Positions 1 to 8,260 of a stretch of DNA of 10,750 nucleotides are shown here, in pieces (within the stretch, counting starts at the first letter, position 1; each line of letters opens with the position of its first letter). A program made the translations under genes and the position numbers. The stretch is taken from NCBI GenBank assembly GCA_030706105.1, contig JAUZPC010000063.1, positions 1-10,750 of the forward strand. Reading direction: 5' to 3'. Origin of the DNA: Bacteroidota bacterium. Its GTDB lineage: Bacteria; Bacteroidota; Ignavibacteria; Ignavibacteriales; Ignavibacteriaceae. The notes beneath the pieces are model-generated. The model saw only the letters and a list, made by a program, of their open reading frames with translations. It did not search any database and was not told the DNA's origin.

Positions 1-2
1 AG

Positions 3-539
3 ACTACAGATTTTATTAATTTTAAAATTAGAACTTTAGGCGGTAAACAAGCAGCAGATAAAGGAATAGCTTTATTCCCCCGTAAAGTTAACGGTAAATA
101 TGCAATGATTTCCAGACAAGATGGTGAAAACATAAGAATTATGTTCTCCGATGATATTTACATTTGGGAAGAGTCAACTATTCTAAAATCTCCCAAGTAT
201 GGGTGGGATGCAATACAGCTTGGAAATTGTGGTTCTCCTATTGAAACTCCTGATGGATGGCTTTTATTTACTCACGCCGTCGGACCCTTTAGAAGATATG
301 TTTTATCTGCCTGCCTGTTAGACCTGAACGATCCGACTAAAATTATAGGTGATTTTTCTGAACCTTTATTAGAGCCGAATGACGAAGAAAGAGAAGGTTA
401 TGTCCCTAACGTTGTTTATACTTGCGGAGGTTTGTTATACAATAAAGATACTATCTTACTACCTTATGCTATGTCTGATTCTGCAACCGGGTTCGCAATT
501 GTTAAAATTAACGATTTATTAAATAAATTTATTAGATAA
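3..539 (+). CDS. GH130 family glycoside phosphorylase/hydrolase, C-terminal part (5' end outside window)
   Basis: The reading frame is open from the left edge (first full codon at 3), so the ATG at 105 is internal and not the start; 178 residues are visible. The fragment covers the C-terminal blades of a five-bladed GH130 beta-propeller: ALFPRKVNGKYAMISR near residues 23-38, GNCGSPIET near 74-82, GWLLFTHAVG near 85-94, LLDLNDPTKIIG near 105-116 and GYVPNVVYTCG near 132-142. GH130 enzymes act on beta-mannosides, most by phosphorolysis to mannose-1-phosphate, some by hydrolysis. The catalytic Asp lies in the N-terminal third of the family and is therefore not in the window. The ISRQDGEN, FRRY and PYAMSDSA motifs differ from the neighbouring GH130 and recall a longer, poorly characterised GH130 group, so the substrate cannot be assigned. 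It is four bases upstream of the second GH130 gene and presumably co-transcribed with it. Family assignment is firm; activity is inferred. Confidence 0.85.
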   Translation, partial: TTDFINFKIRTLGGKQAADKGIALFPRKVNGKYAMISRQDGENIRIMFSDDIYIWEESTILKSPKYGWDAIQLGNCGSPIETPDGWLLFTHAVGPFRRYVLSACLLDLNDPTKIIGDFSEPLLEPNDEEREGYVPNVVYTCGGLLYNKDTILLPYAMSDSATGFAIVKINDLLNKFIR

Positions 540-543
540 TACC

Positions 544-1446
544 ATGGAAATTAAAAGATACGAAAACAATCCTATTATTCTTAAAAATAATATTAATTTT
601 AGAGTTAATAGTATTTTTAATGCCGGAGCTGTAAAATATAATAATCAGTATTTACTAATTTGCAGAATTGAAATGCCCAATGGAAGATCCGCATTTATTA
701 AAGCTGTAAGTAACGATGGTTATAGTTATAAATTAGACGATAAACCTTGTCTTACTTCCGATGACCATAAACAATATATCAGATATTGCGATTGGGGTAT
801 TGAAGATGCAAGAATAGTATTTATGGAAGGTAAATATTATCTTACTTATACCGGGTATTCCAAATACATGCCTGTTGTACTTTTAGCTGAGACAGTCGAT
901 TTTGAAAATTTCAATATTCTAGGACCCATTTCTGAGCCATCAAACAAGGACTGTTCGCTTTTTCCTGAAAAAATAAATGGTAAATATTATAGAATGGATA
1001 GACCAACTGCCGATAGCCGAAAAGACATTTGGCTAAGCAGCAGCCCTGATCTGATCCATTGGGGAAATTATCAAATACTTGCCGAACCATTGAGCGGTAC
1101 TTGGGAAACAAATAAAATTGGAAATTCTACACCTCCAATTAAAACAGACGAAGGGTGGCTGTATTTATATCATGGCGTGAGGGGTTTTGAAATAAATAGT
1201 ATTTATAAATTAGGAGTAATGCTTCTTGATTTAAAGAATCCAGCCAAGATTATCGGACGCTGCTCAGAACCAATTCTGGCCCCTGATTTAGATTATGAAA
1301 GAATTGGTGATGTCCCTAATGTCGTTTTTAGCAATGGATGGATTGCAGAACCGAATGGCAATATTAAAATTTATTATTCAGGCGCTGATACAAATATATG
1401 CTTAGCCGAAACATCCATAAAGGAATTACTTGATGCATGCAGATAA
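544..1446 (+). CDS. GH130 beta-mannoside phosphorylase (probable mannooligosaccharide or Man-GlcNAc type)
   Basis: This is a complete 300-residue GH130 enzyme, the usual length for compact phosphorylases of subfamily-2 type. Motifs run in family order: FNAGAVKYNNQYLLICRIE (25-43), WGIEDAR (84-90) with Asp88 as the expected general acid, LFPEKINGKYYRMDRP (139-154), SSSPDLIHWG (165-174), GWLYLYHGV (204-212), LLDLKNPAKIIGR (227-239) and VPNVVF (257-262). Arg153 and His210 fall where phosphorolytic members hold phosphate-contacting residues, which favours phosphorolysis releasing mannose-1-phosphate; this placement is by pattern only. There is no signal peptide, so it should act in the cytoplasm. 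Characterised relatives use beta-1,4-mannooligosaccharides or mannosyl-beta-1,4-GlcNAc from N-glycan cores, and the sequence alone does not decide between them. The ATG lies four bases after the previous stop with no clear ribosome binding site, suggesting coupled translation. Its last codons overlap the start of the next gene by 14 bases. Confidence 0.93.
   Translation: MEIKRYENNPIILKNNINFRVNSIFNAGAVKYNNQYLLICRIEMPNGRSAFIKAVSNDGYSYKLDDKPCLTSDDHKQYIRYCDWGIEDARIVFMEGKYYLTYTGYSKYMPVVLLAETVDFENFNILGPISEPSNKDCSLFPEKINGKYYRMDRPTADSRKDIWLSSSPDLIHWGNYQILAEPLSGTWETNKIGNSTPPIKTDEGWLYLYHGVRGFEINSIYKLGVMLLDLKNPAKIIGRCSEPILAPDLDYERIGDVPNVVFSNGWIAEPNGNIKIYYSGADTNICLAETSIKELLDACR
1419..1424 (+). promoter_or_regulatory. 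Ribosome binding site inside the end of the GH130 gene
   Basis: AAAGGA lies eight bases before the ATG at 1433 and only five before the in-frame TTG at 1430. The spacing and the stronger codon favour ATG 1433 as the start of the overlapping downstream gene. Most other genes here lack such a clear signal, so it helps decide this start. Confidence 0.55.
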
Positions 1447-2677
1447 GTCACTGATAATTATTTGTTTCTTAGTATTAGTTGGCAGTATTTTTCCCCAAAC
1501 TAAATCATTAGTAAATCCGAAACACTTAGATGATTTGTATGAAGAGATTTCTGTTAACAATAACAACATGGCTATTATTCATATCTATGCTGATTACCCT
1601 ACATATAAGTGGGTTGATGCTTCAGGAGAAGGAATTACTTGTGTTGATGATGTAGCCCGTGCCTCTGTCTTTTATATGAAATATTATAATTACACACATG
1701 ATTCAGTTTATCTGAATAAAGTAAAAAGACTAATTAATTTTGTATTGCACATGCAATCCGAAAACGGATATTTTTATAACTTCATGATGGCGGATCATTC
1801 CATTAATAAAACATACAAAACAAGCATCGCTGAACCAAATTGGTGGACGTGGCGTGCAGTCTGGTCTTTAACATTTGTTCAAAAATATTTAACAAATGAT
1901 ATTGAACTATCCAACAAAATAAACACATCTCTGGAAAAGTCTTTTACTGCAATAAAAAAATATTTACCTCTGAATTCAGATAAAAAAAGCATTAATGGTG
2001 TTTTACTTCCTAAATGGCTGCCCTTTGAGACCGGAGCAGATCAGTCTTCAATTTTGCTTATAGCGCTTTCAGCTTACTATGAAAATCACAAGGATCAGGA
2101 TGTACTCCCATATATTAATAGTCTTGCTGACGGTATTATGTTAATGCAGGTTAAAGATAAATCAGCGTTGATTAATGGGGCTTTTTTAAGCTGGGAAAAT
2201 ACATGGCACGCATGGGGAAACTCACAGGCTTATGCCCTATTATATGCAGGTTCTATAATTAACAATAAAAAATATTTAAAAGCTGCTTATAACGAGATAA
2301 ACCATTTTCATAAATATTTGCTTTCCAAACAATTCCCAAGCTCTTTTGAACTCTCTTATTCGGATAACAAATTAAATAGTTATAAAGAATCCAAATACAC
2401 TCAAATAGCTTATGGGATAAGACCCCTGATTTATTCTAATTTAAAAGCTTATAATATTACAAAGAATAAAAAATTTGCAAAACAAGCAAAAGAAATTGCC
2501 GGGTGGTTTTGGGGGAAGAACATAAAAAAACAACAGATGTATTTCCCTGAATCAGGAATTTGCTATGATGGCCTTGATGAAGACCGGGTAAATAAAAATT
2601 CCGGCGCTGAATCCACAATTGAAGGCTTATTATCATTAATTGAATTGGAACAAAATAATATTTTTATAAAAGATTAA
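1433..2677 (+). CDS. Exported (alpha/alpha)-barrel protein related to a domain often linked with GH130 and glycosyltransferases
   Basis: The 414-residue product begins with a signal peptide (Lys5, hydrophobic stretch about 7-20, likely cut near 20-25) and has no lipobox, so it is probably periplasmic. The rest is helical and rich in aromatic residues, as in six-hairpin glycosidase folds. Key motifs are CVDDVAR (70-76, adjacent Asp72 and Asp73), NWWTWRAVWSL (136-146), WENTWHAWGNSQAYALL (254-270), and near the end CYDGLDEDRVN (377-387) then NSGAESTIEGLLSL (389-402). From memory, DDNAR and CYDGL...VN.N.GAEST motifs mark a domain often found C-terminal to GT4-type glycosyltransferases in clusters that also contain GH130 genes. 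Here the domain stands alone and is exported. Asp72/Asp73, Asp379 and Glu393 are candidate functional acids. It overlaps the upstream gene by 14 bases, so it is in the same operon. A glycosidase or glycan-processing role is likely from fold and context, but the reaction is unknown. Confidence 0.75.
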   Translation: MHADKSLIIICFLVLVGSIFPQTKSLVNPKHLDDLYEEISVNNNNMAIIHIYADYPTYKWVDASGEGITCVDDVARASVFYMKYYNYTHDSVYLNKVKRLINFVLHMQSENGYFYNFMMADHSINKTYKTSIAEPNWWTWRAVWSLTFVQKYLTNDIELSNKINTSLEKSFTAIKKYLPLNSDKKSINGVLLPKWLPFETGADQSSILLIALSAYYENHKDQDVLPYINSLADGIMLMQVKDKSALINGAFLSWENTWHAWGNSQAYALLYAGSIINNKKYLKAAYNEINHFHKYLLSKQFPSSFELSYSDNKLNSYKESKYTQIAYGIRPLIYSNLKAYNITKNKKFAKQAKEIAGWFWGKNIKKQQMYFPESGICYDGLDEDRVNKNSGAESTIEGLLSLIELEQNNIFIKD

Positions 2678-2679
2678 AT

Positions 2680-5600
2680 ATGATGAAAACTATTAATTAT
2701 ATTTTGATTCTGATAGTAGTTGCATATTTTGATATTACAGGACAGCAAATAAACATTCCGCGAATAGAGTCCATGCCAAATCTACCCGCACCCTATACAA
2801 TGAGAAATTGGCACAATGTTGCTTTAGGATATGATTCTCTTGTATTTAACTTTAACCTGACCGGACAATATTTACCGTTAGGTAATTTCTATTCCAATAC
2901 AATAAACTACCCGCACCCTTCATTTAGATTGGAGACTGTTGTTGGTAGTACTGTTGCCAATAAAAATGAAGCTATTAATGTTTTACCGGCTGTCATTTCG
3001 GCTTCTTTAAATGGTATTAATAAAAGCAGCCAAAATGGAAACAACTATGTCCTGATGTGTGAAGAGTTTTTTAACAGGCAAAATGGAACAAACCTTTATT
3101 TAAATGGACCTTCTTCGGGAACAGGAGACGATTGGTGGTATGAAACTATGCCAAATGTCTTTTTCTATCAAATGAATTATCTCTACCCACATACCGGTGA
3201 TTTTGATTTTCAATTTTCAAAAGTTGCTGATTTATGGAAGCAGGCAGTGGATACTATGGGAGCGAGTACTACACCATGGACAATACCTGTAATGTTATAC
3301 CGTGCTTTTAATTTTTCGACATGGAAAGGAACAACTTCAGGGGTCTTGGAACCCGAAGCAGCAGGAGCAATCTCCTGGATTTTGTATAATGCTTATGTTA
3401 AAACCGGAAACAGTAAATATAGAATTGCCGCAGAACAATCGCTTGAGTTTTTAAATTCACTGACGTCTAATCCCTCTTATGAACTGCAATTAGGGTATGG
3501 TGTGCAAACAGCAGCAAGAATGAATGCAGAGATTAGAACAAATTTTGATATCGAGAAAATGTTTAATTGGTGCTTTAATGTTGGTCCTTTAAGAGACTGG
3601 GGAAGCATTTTAGGTAACTGGGGAGGATATGACGTTAATGGAATGATAGGAGAAGTGTCTTCCAATGATTACGCATTTATAATGAATACTTTTGAACTTG
3701 CCGGAGCATTAGCCCCTGCTATAAGGTATGACAGCCGTTTTGCAAGAGCATTCGGTAAATGGATATTAAATGCAGCTAATTCGGCAAGGTTACTTTATCC
3801 CAATTATTTACCACAACAAAACCAGGATAGTTATGCCTGGGCATCTGCCTATGATCCGTATTCCTACATAAGCCATGAAGCTATGAGAAAAACGGAGGCT
3901 GGGCAATCACCTTACGCAACCGGTGATGCAATTTCCGGAGGATGGGGTTATACAAACTTAATGCTATATTCTTCTTCCCATTCCGGAATATTTGGGGCTA
4001 TAATTGATACTACGAATGTAGAAAAAATATTAAAAATAGATTTACTTAAAACTGACTATTATCATAATGAAGCTTATCCAACTTTCCTTTATTTTAACCC
4101 TTATAGCGAAAATAAATCAGTCACCATAAACGTTGGGACATCTCCGGTAAAAATTTATGATGCAGTCTCAAAAGCTTTTATTAGTGGTTCGGTAACAGGA
4201 AATACAAATATTACAATTTCGGCTAATTCAGCTATTGTTGCCGTACTTACTCCGGCTGCAGGTTTGCTAACCAGCGACCTTAATAGAATTTTAGTAAATG
4301 GAGTAGTGATTGATTTTAATTCCGGACAAGCTATTCTGAATTTTCCCCCAAGAATAAAAAGTCTTTCTGCAATTAGTGATTTATTGGCGAAGGGAGATTC
4401 CACAGCAATTTATTGTACTGCAGCTGACGATCATACTAATCCGTTAACCTATCAATGGAGCACCAATATAGGAACCATTTTGGGAAACGGAGATAATATT
4501 TCTTATAAATCAGTTTCAGATACAGGCACTGCCACTATTAAATGTAAAGTTATTGATGGAGGGAATTTAATTGACAGTTCTTCAATTCAAATAAAGATTG
4601 TCCCTATTATTATCAGGCCTTTGAAAATCATCAATATAAAAGCGTTCCCCAGAAAGATTAACCTTGGTGCAAATTCCATTTTAAATATTCACGTCTCCAA
4701 TGTAAATTCCGGCCATTTAACATATTACTGGGCTGCTGATGGCGGCAATATAGCAGGAACAGATAGTATAGTAAATTATACGGCCCCTTCTTTGAGCGGT
4801 GATTATAATATTAGTTGTAAAGTTGTAGATAATTATAATTCTCAAGATTCTATAAGTTTTAAAGTTGAAGTGCGAAACCTTAATAATCCACAAACAGGTA
4901 ATTTAATTGCGTCCTATCCTTTTAATGGCAATGCCGGTGATGTCAGCGGTAACAACCTTAATGGATTAGTAAATGGAGCGGTATTGGTTAAGGATAGATT
5001 TAACCACTCCAACAGTGCTTATTATTTCAATGGAATTGAAAACAGTATTACGATTAATAATAATCCGATTTTAAATTTTCAGAATTCAATTACAGTTAAT
5101 TTTTGGATAAAAGTTGGAGATTTCTTTAATCGTGAATCTTACCCTATCTCTCACGGAAATTGGGAAAGCAGGTGGAAGACCTCTATAGCAAACAATAAAA
5201 TAAGATGGACAATAAAAACAACTTCCTCCGTAAAAGATTTAGATTCGGAGAGTAATATCTACAAAGATTCACTATACAATATAACTTTATGGTATGATGG
5301 AAATGAAATGGAGTTATACATAAATAATTACTTAGATTCATTTGTCCCCTTTTCCGGTTTGATTAATCAAACTACTTATGGGATCTCAATTGGGCAATCC
5401 CTGCCAAACAATACTCAATATGGATTTAAAGGTGTTCTTGATGATATCAAAATATATAATTACGGCTTAGCATTAGATGAAATAAATTCATTATATGACA
5501 TAACCTCAGTAAAAGATAATTACCCTGTAATTCCCTCCGAGACTCAATTATTTCAAAACTACCCTAACCCTTTTAATCCGGCAACAACTATCAGGTTCAA

Positions 5601-5799
5601 TCTTAGTTCAACTTCAAATGTTACATTAATAATATATGATATTTTAGGCAGGGAAATAGAAACTGTCCTGAATAAACTTCTAAAGCCGGGAGAATATTCA
5701 ATTAATTTTAACGGAAAGTATTTATCAAGCGGAGTATATATTTATCAGCTTAAATATGGACAAACTTCAATAAGAAAAAAAATGATGTTTCTAAAATAA
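2680..5799 (+). CDS. Surface multidomain protein: unassigned catalytic-like domain, two Ig/PKD-like domains, LamG domain, type IX secretion sorting domain
   Basis: The 1039-residue protein starts with a signal peptide (about 1-22, ending near DITGQQ). Residues about 25-460 form a mostly helical, Trp/Tyr-rich domain resembling (alpha/alpha) glycosidases, followed by a beta region at about 465-545 (YPTFLYFNPY, VKIYDAVSKAF). I do not recognise a named family. Conserved-looking acidic motifs include GDDWWYETMPN (149-159), LEPEAAGA (223-230), NWGGYDVNGMIGE (313-325), SSNDYAF (327-333) and SHEAMRKTE (398-406). Two Ig/PKD-like modules follow (about 556-642 and 646-732, each with a YxW-type core and a cysteine in KCKV or SCKV). 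A LamG/concanavalin-like domain follows at about 741-939 (SYPFNGNAGDVSGN, FNGIENSITI, GVLDDIKIYN). Residues 957-1039 are a type IX sorting domain (FQNYPNPFNPATTIRF, ILGREI, SSGVYIYQL). It should therefore be exported across the outer membrane and be secreted or surface-held, using LamG to bind glycan. It starts two bases after the previous stop; an ATG at 2683 is an equally possible start. A role as the external polysaccharide-cutting enzyme is inference. Confidence 0.85.
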   Translation: MMKTINYILILIVVAYFDITGQQINIPRIESMPNLPAPYTMRNWHNVALGYDSLVFNFNLTGQYLPLGNFYSNTINYPHPSFRLETVVGSTVANKNEAINVLPAVISASLNGINKSSQNGNNYVLMCEEFFNRQNGTNLYLNGPSSGTGDDWWYETMPNVFFYQMNYLYPHTGDFDFQFSKVADLWKQAVDTMGASTTPWTIPVMLYRAFNFSTWKGTTSGVLEPEAAGAISWILYNAYVKTGNSKYRIAAEQSLEFLNSLTSNPSYELQLGYGVQTAARMNAEIRTNFDIEKMFNWCFNVGPLRDWGSILGNWGGYDVNGMIGEVSSNDYAFIMNTFELAGALAPAIRYDSRFARAFGKWILNAANSARLLYPNYLPQQNQDSYAWASAYDPYSYISHEAMRKTEAGQSPYATGDAISGGWGYTNLMLYSSSHSGIFGAIIDTTNVEKILKIDLLKTDYYHNEAYPTFLYFNPYSENKSVTINVGTSPVKIYDAVSKAFISGSVTGNTNITISANSAIVAVLTPAAGLLTSDLNRILVNGVVIDFNSGQAILNFPPRIKSLSAISDLLAKGDSTAIYCTAADDHTNPLTYQWSTNIGTILGNGDNISYKSVSDTGTATIKCKVIDGGNLIDSSSIQIKIVPIIIRPLKIINIKAFPRKINLGANSILNIHVSNVNSGHLTYYWAADGGNIAGTDSIVNYTAPSLSGDYNISCKVVDNYNSQDSISFKVEVRNLNNPQTGNLIASYPFNGNAGDVSGNNLNGLVNGAVLVKDRFNHSNSAYYFNGIENSITINNNPILNFQNSITVNFWIKVGDFFNRESYPISHGNWESRWKTSIANNKIRWTIKTTSSVKDLDSESNIYKDSLYNITLWYDGNEMELYINNYLDSFVPFSGLINQTTYGISIGQSLPNNTQYGFKGVLDDIKIYNYGLALDEINSLYDITSVKDNYPVIPSETQLFQNYPNPFNPATTIRFNLSSTSNVTLIIYDILGREIETVLNKLLKPGEYSINFNGKYLSSGVYIYQLKYGQTSIRKKMMFLK

Positions 5800-5809
5800 T
5801 GGATTAACT

Positions 5810-8248
5810 ATGAAAAAGATTTTATTAGATAAAAATTGGCAATTTAAAATTAATTCAAAAGTTGACAACAAAACCGGAGTTAAGGAAAATAAATGGTATA
5901 GAGCTTATGTACCCGGAACAGTGCATACCGATTTGCTAAAAAATGATTTAATTGATGATCCCTTTTACGCAGACAATGAGCTGTTTATTGAATGGATTTG
6001 TAATACTGACTGGATATACCAAAATGTTTTTGATTTGCCCAAAGAACTAATTGGCAAAGAAAATTTGGATTTAATATTTGAAGGAATAGACACAGTCGCC
6101 GAAATTTTCTTGAACAGCAAATTATTAGGTAAATGTGATAATATGTTTTTGGATTATCAATTTAATGTTAGCAAATTACTAAAACCGACTAAAAATTTAT
6201 TAGAGATAAAATTTCTTTCTCCCTTAAACTATGCAAAAGCTCTTGAAAAAAAATATGGGAAACTTCCTGTTGCGTTGAATTCTGAACGCGTATATATCAG
6301 AAAGGCTCAGTACTCATTTGGCTGGGACTGGGGCCCTTCATTTCCTACAATGGGTATTTGGAAAAATATTTATCTGGCTGAAAAAGATAATGTTGAAATT
6401 GAGAACTTTTCCATGGATACATTATCCTTAGGCAGTGACTCTGCGCTTGTTAATATTAAAGCCGATATAGAGAATAATACAAATGCTGAATTAAGATATT
6501 CAATTTGTATTAGCAGCAACGATGTTATTGTTTCTAATATTAAAGATACTTTAGTAAATAATAATATTGACATAAAATTTGAAATTAAAAATCCTAAGCT
6601 CTGGTGGCCAAACGGTTATGGACTACAAAATCTTTATGATCTTAAAATAGAAATTTCCGATATCAAAGATAATGTACTAACATTGCTAGAGAAAAAAATC
6701 TGTATAAGAACACTTACCCTATTAAGAAAAGACGGAAATGGAAATAACATTTTTATGTTTGTTGTAAATAACCAGCCTGTATATATAAAGGGCGCCTGCT
6801 GGATTCCCGGAGATTCTTTCCTGCCCAATTTTGGGTATGATAAATACCAATCGTTTCTTTCATTAGCAAAACATGCTAATATGAACATGATAAGAGTTTG
6901 GGGAGGCGGTATTTATGAGAATGATGAATTTTACAATTTATGCGATGAATATGGTTTATTAGTCTGGCAGGATTTTATGTTTGCTTGCGCCGCTTATCCA
7001 GAACAAGAATATATCAAAGACAGTATAATAAAAGAGTTAAAATATAATATAAATAGATTGAAGTGGCATGGAAGTATAGCTATATGGTGCGGCAATAATG
7101 AAAACGAATGGAATTGGTTTCAGGAACAAAAGACACCTATTACTCAAATGCCGGGATATGTTTATTATCATTCAATTATTCCTGATTTACTAAAACAGCT
7201 TGATCCTAACCGGCCCTATGTCCCCTCAACACCATTTGGAGATGATGACGACCCTTCCTCAATGACAAGCGGCAATAGACATCAATGGCAGATTTGGAGT
7301 ATGTGGAAGGACTATAACGAAGTTACAAACGATAATGCGTTATTCATTACTGAATTTGGATTCCAAGGACCAGCAAACAGACTTACACTTGAGCAGGTTA
7401 TTCCCGAAGAACAGCAGTCTTCTCAAAGTTATCTTTTTGAATTCCATAATAAACAAATTGAAGGAAATGAACGAATTTTCAAATTTTTATCGGCACATCT
7501 CCCTGTATCTACAAAATGGAAAGATTTTATTTATTTAGCACAACTGAATCAGGGACTGGCATTAAAAACTTGTTTTGAACATTGGATAACAGAATCGCCA
7601 AATACATCAGGAGCTATTGTATGGCAGCTTAATGACTGTTGGCCTGTAACAAGCTGGGCTTTGATAGACAGCAATATTACGCCCAAAGCTGCTTTTTACT
7701 TTACTATGCATGCCTTTAACAACAATATTGCTTCCATTCAGAATAAAGAAAATGGAATCATTTGTAAATTATTTAATTTTTCCGATACAGAATTTAACGG
7801 TAAACTAGTTTTACACGAATTAAACCTGAGCAAAAACAAATTAAAAAAAGTTCATTCTTCCAATTACAAAATAAATAAATTCTGGTTTACCGAAGCAGAA
7901 ACCAAATACAGATTAAAAGAAGATAAGAATAATATTCTGATATCATCCGTATATAATGCAAAAAATAAACTATTGCATCGTAATTTTTATATTGATCAGC
8001 CATGGAAATATATTGAACTGGAGAAAGCCAAAATTGAAATTTCCATAATTGGAAAAAAAGATAAATCCTTTGTTGAAATTACCACCGATAACCCCGCTTT
8101 CTTTGTTCATTTGGAAGCAGAAGGAGTTTTATTTAAAGATAATGATATTATTGTTATTCCCGGCGAGAAATATATATTTGAAATATTATCTGAGAAGAAA
8201 GTAAAGAAATCCGATATATCGGTTATGTGCTTAAATAATTATCTATAA
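5810..8248 (+). CDS. GH2 beta-mannosidase
   Basis: This 812-residue enzyme has the length and domain order of GH2 beta-mannosidases. There is an N-terminal beta-sandwich (about 1-190, with VPGTVHTDLL at 35-44 and the YSFGWDWGP signature at 168-176), an Ig-like domain (about 190-305), a TIM barrel (about 310-640) and C-terminal beta domains. The expected acid/base is Glu431 in WCGNNENEW and the nucleophile is Glu515 in FITEFGFQG. Other family motifs are KGACWIPGD (327-335), IRVWGGGIYE (361-370), VWQDFMFACAAYP (385-397) and VWQLNDCWPVTSWALID (604-620). It hydrolyses terminal beta-mannosyl residues from short manno-oligosaccharides or glycan cores. No signal peptide is present (it begins MKKILLDKNWQFKIN), so it is probably cytoplasmic, like the GH130 enzymes, whereas many Bacteroidota homologues are exported. 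The start is 10 bases after the previous stop with only a weak GGA upstream. All catalytic positions are intact and no frameshift is seen. Confidence 0.95.
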   Translation: MKKILLDKNWQFKINSKVDNKTGVKENKWYRAYVPGTVHTDLLKNDLIDDPFYADNELFIEWICNTDWIYQNVFDLPKELIGKENLDLIFEGIDTVAEIFLNSKLLGKCDNMFLDYQFNVSKLLKPTKNLLEIKFLSPLNYAKALEKKYGKLPVALNSERVYIRKAQYSFGWDWGPSFPTMGIWKNIYLAEKDNVEIENFSMDTLSLGSDSALVNIKADIENNTNAELRYSICISSNDVIVSNIKDTLVNNNIDIKFEIKNPKLWWPNGYGLQNLYDLKIEISDIKDNVLTLLEKKICIRTLTLLRKDGNGNNIFMFVVNNQPVYIKGACWIPGDSFLPNFGYDKYQSFLSLAKHANMNMIRVWGGGIYENDEFYNLCDEYGLLVWQDFMFACAAYPEQEYIKDSIIKELKYNINRLKWHGSIAIWCGNNENEWNWFQEQKTPITQMPGYVYYHSIIPDLLKQLDPNRPYVPSTPFGDDDDPSSMTSGNRHQWQIWSMWKDYNEVTNDNALFITEFGFQGPANRLTLEQVIPEEQQSSQSYLFEFHNKQIEGNERIFKFLSAHLPVSTKWKDFIYLAQLNQGLALKTCFEHWITESPNTSGAIVWQLNDCWPVTSWALIDSNITPKAAFYFTMHAFNNNIASIQNKENGIICKLFNFSDTEFNGKLVLHELNLSKNKLKKVHSSNYKINKFWFTEAETKYRLKEDKNNILISSVYNAKNKLLHRNFYIDQPWKYIELEKAKIEISIIGKKDKSFVEITTDNPAFFVHLEAEGVLFKDNDIIVIPGEKYIFEILSEKKVKKSDISVMCLNNYL

Positions 8249-8253
8249 AGGGA
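8248..8253 (+). promoter_or_regulatory. Ribosome binding site overlapping the beta-mannosidase stop codon
   Basis: AAGGGA begins on the last base of the beta-mannosidase stop codon and ends seven bases before the ATG at 8261. It is the clearest Shine-Dalgarno sequence in the window. It fixes the start of the downstream gene; the nearby ATG at 8256 is followed at once by a stop codon. Confidence 0.6.
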
Positions 8254-8260
8254 CTATGTA

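Noticed and set aside
105..107. ATG at 105 as the true start of the first GH130 gene
   Set aside because: The frame is open to the left edge and the upstream codons encode the family motif ALFPRKVNGKY, so the gene starts outside the window.
911..1111. Short - strand open frame opposite the second GH130 gene
   Set aside because: It is antisense to well-conserved GH130 motifs and has no recognisable features. Similar antisense frames at 3477-3665, 4155-4403, 6370-6573, 6634-6888, 9459-9644 and 10103-10297 were rejected for the same reason.
1430..1432. In-frame TTG as the start of the exported barrel protein
   Set aside because: It lies only five bases after AAAGGA, while the ATG at 1433 has better spacing and a stronger start codon. 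The difference is one residue.
7335..7538. Short + strand open frame inside the GH2 gene
   Set aside because: The overlapping GH2 frame carries the conserved nucleophile region and continues intact, so this is a chance frame.
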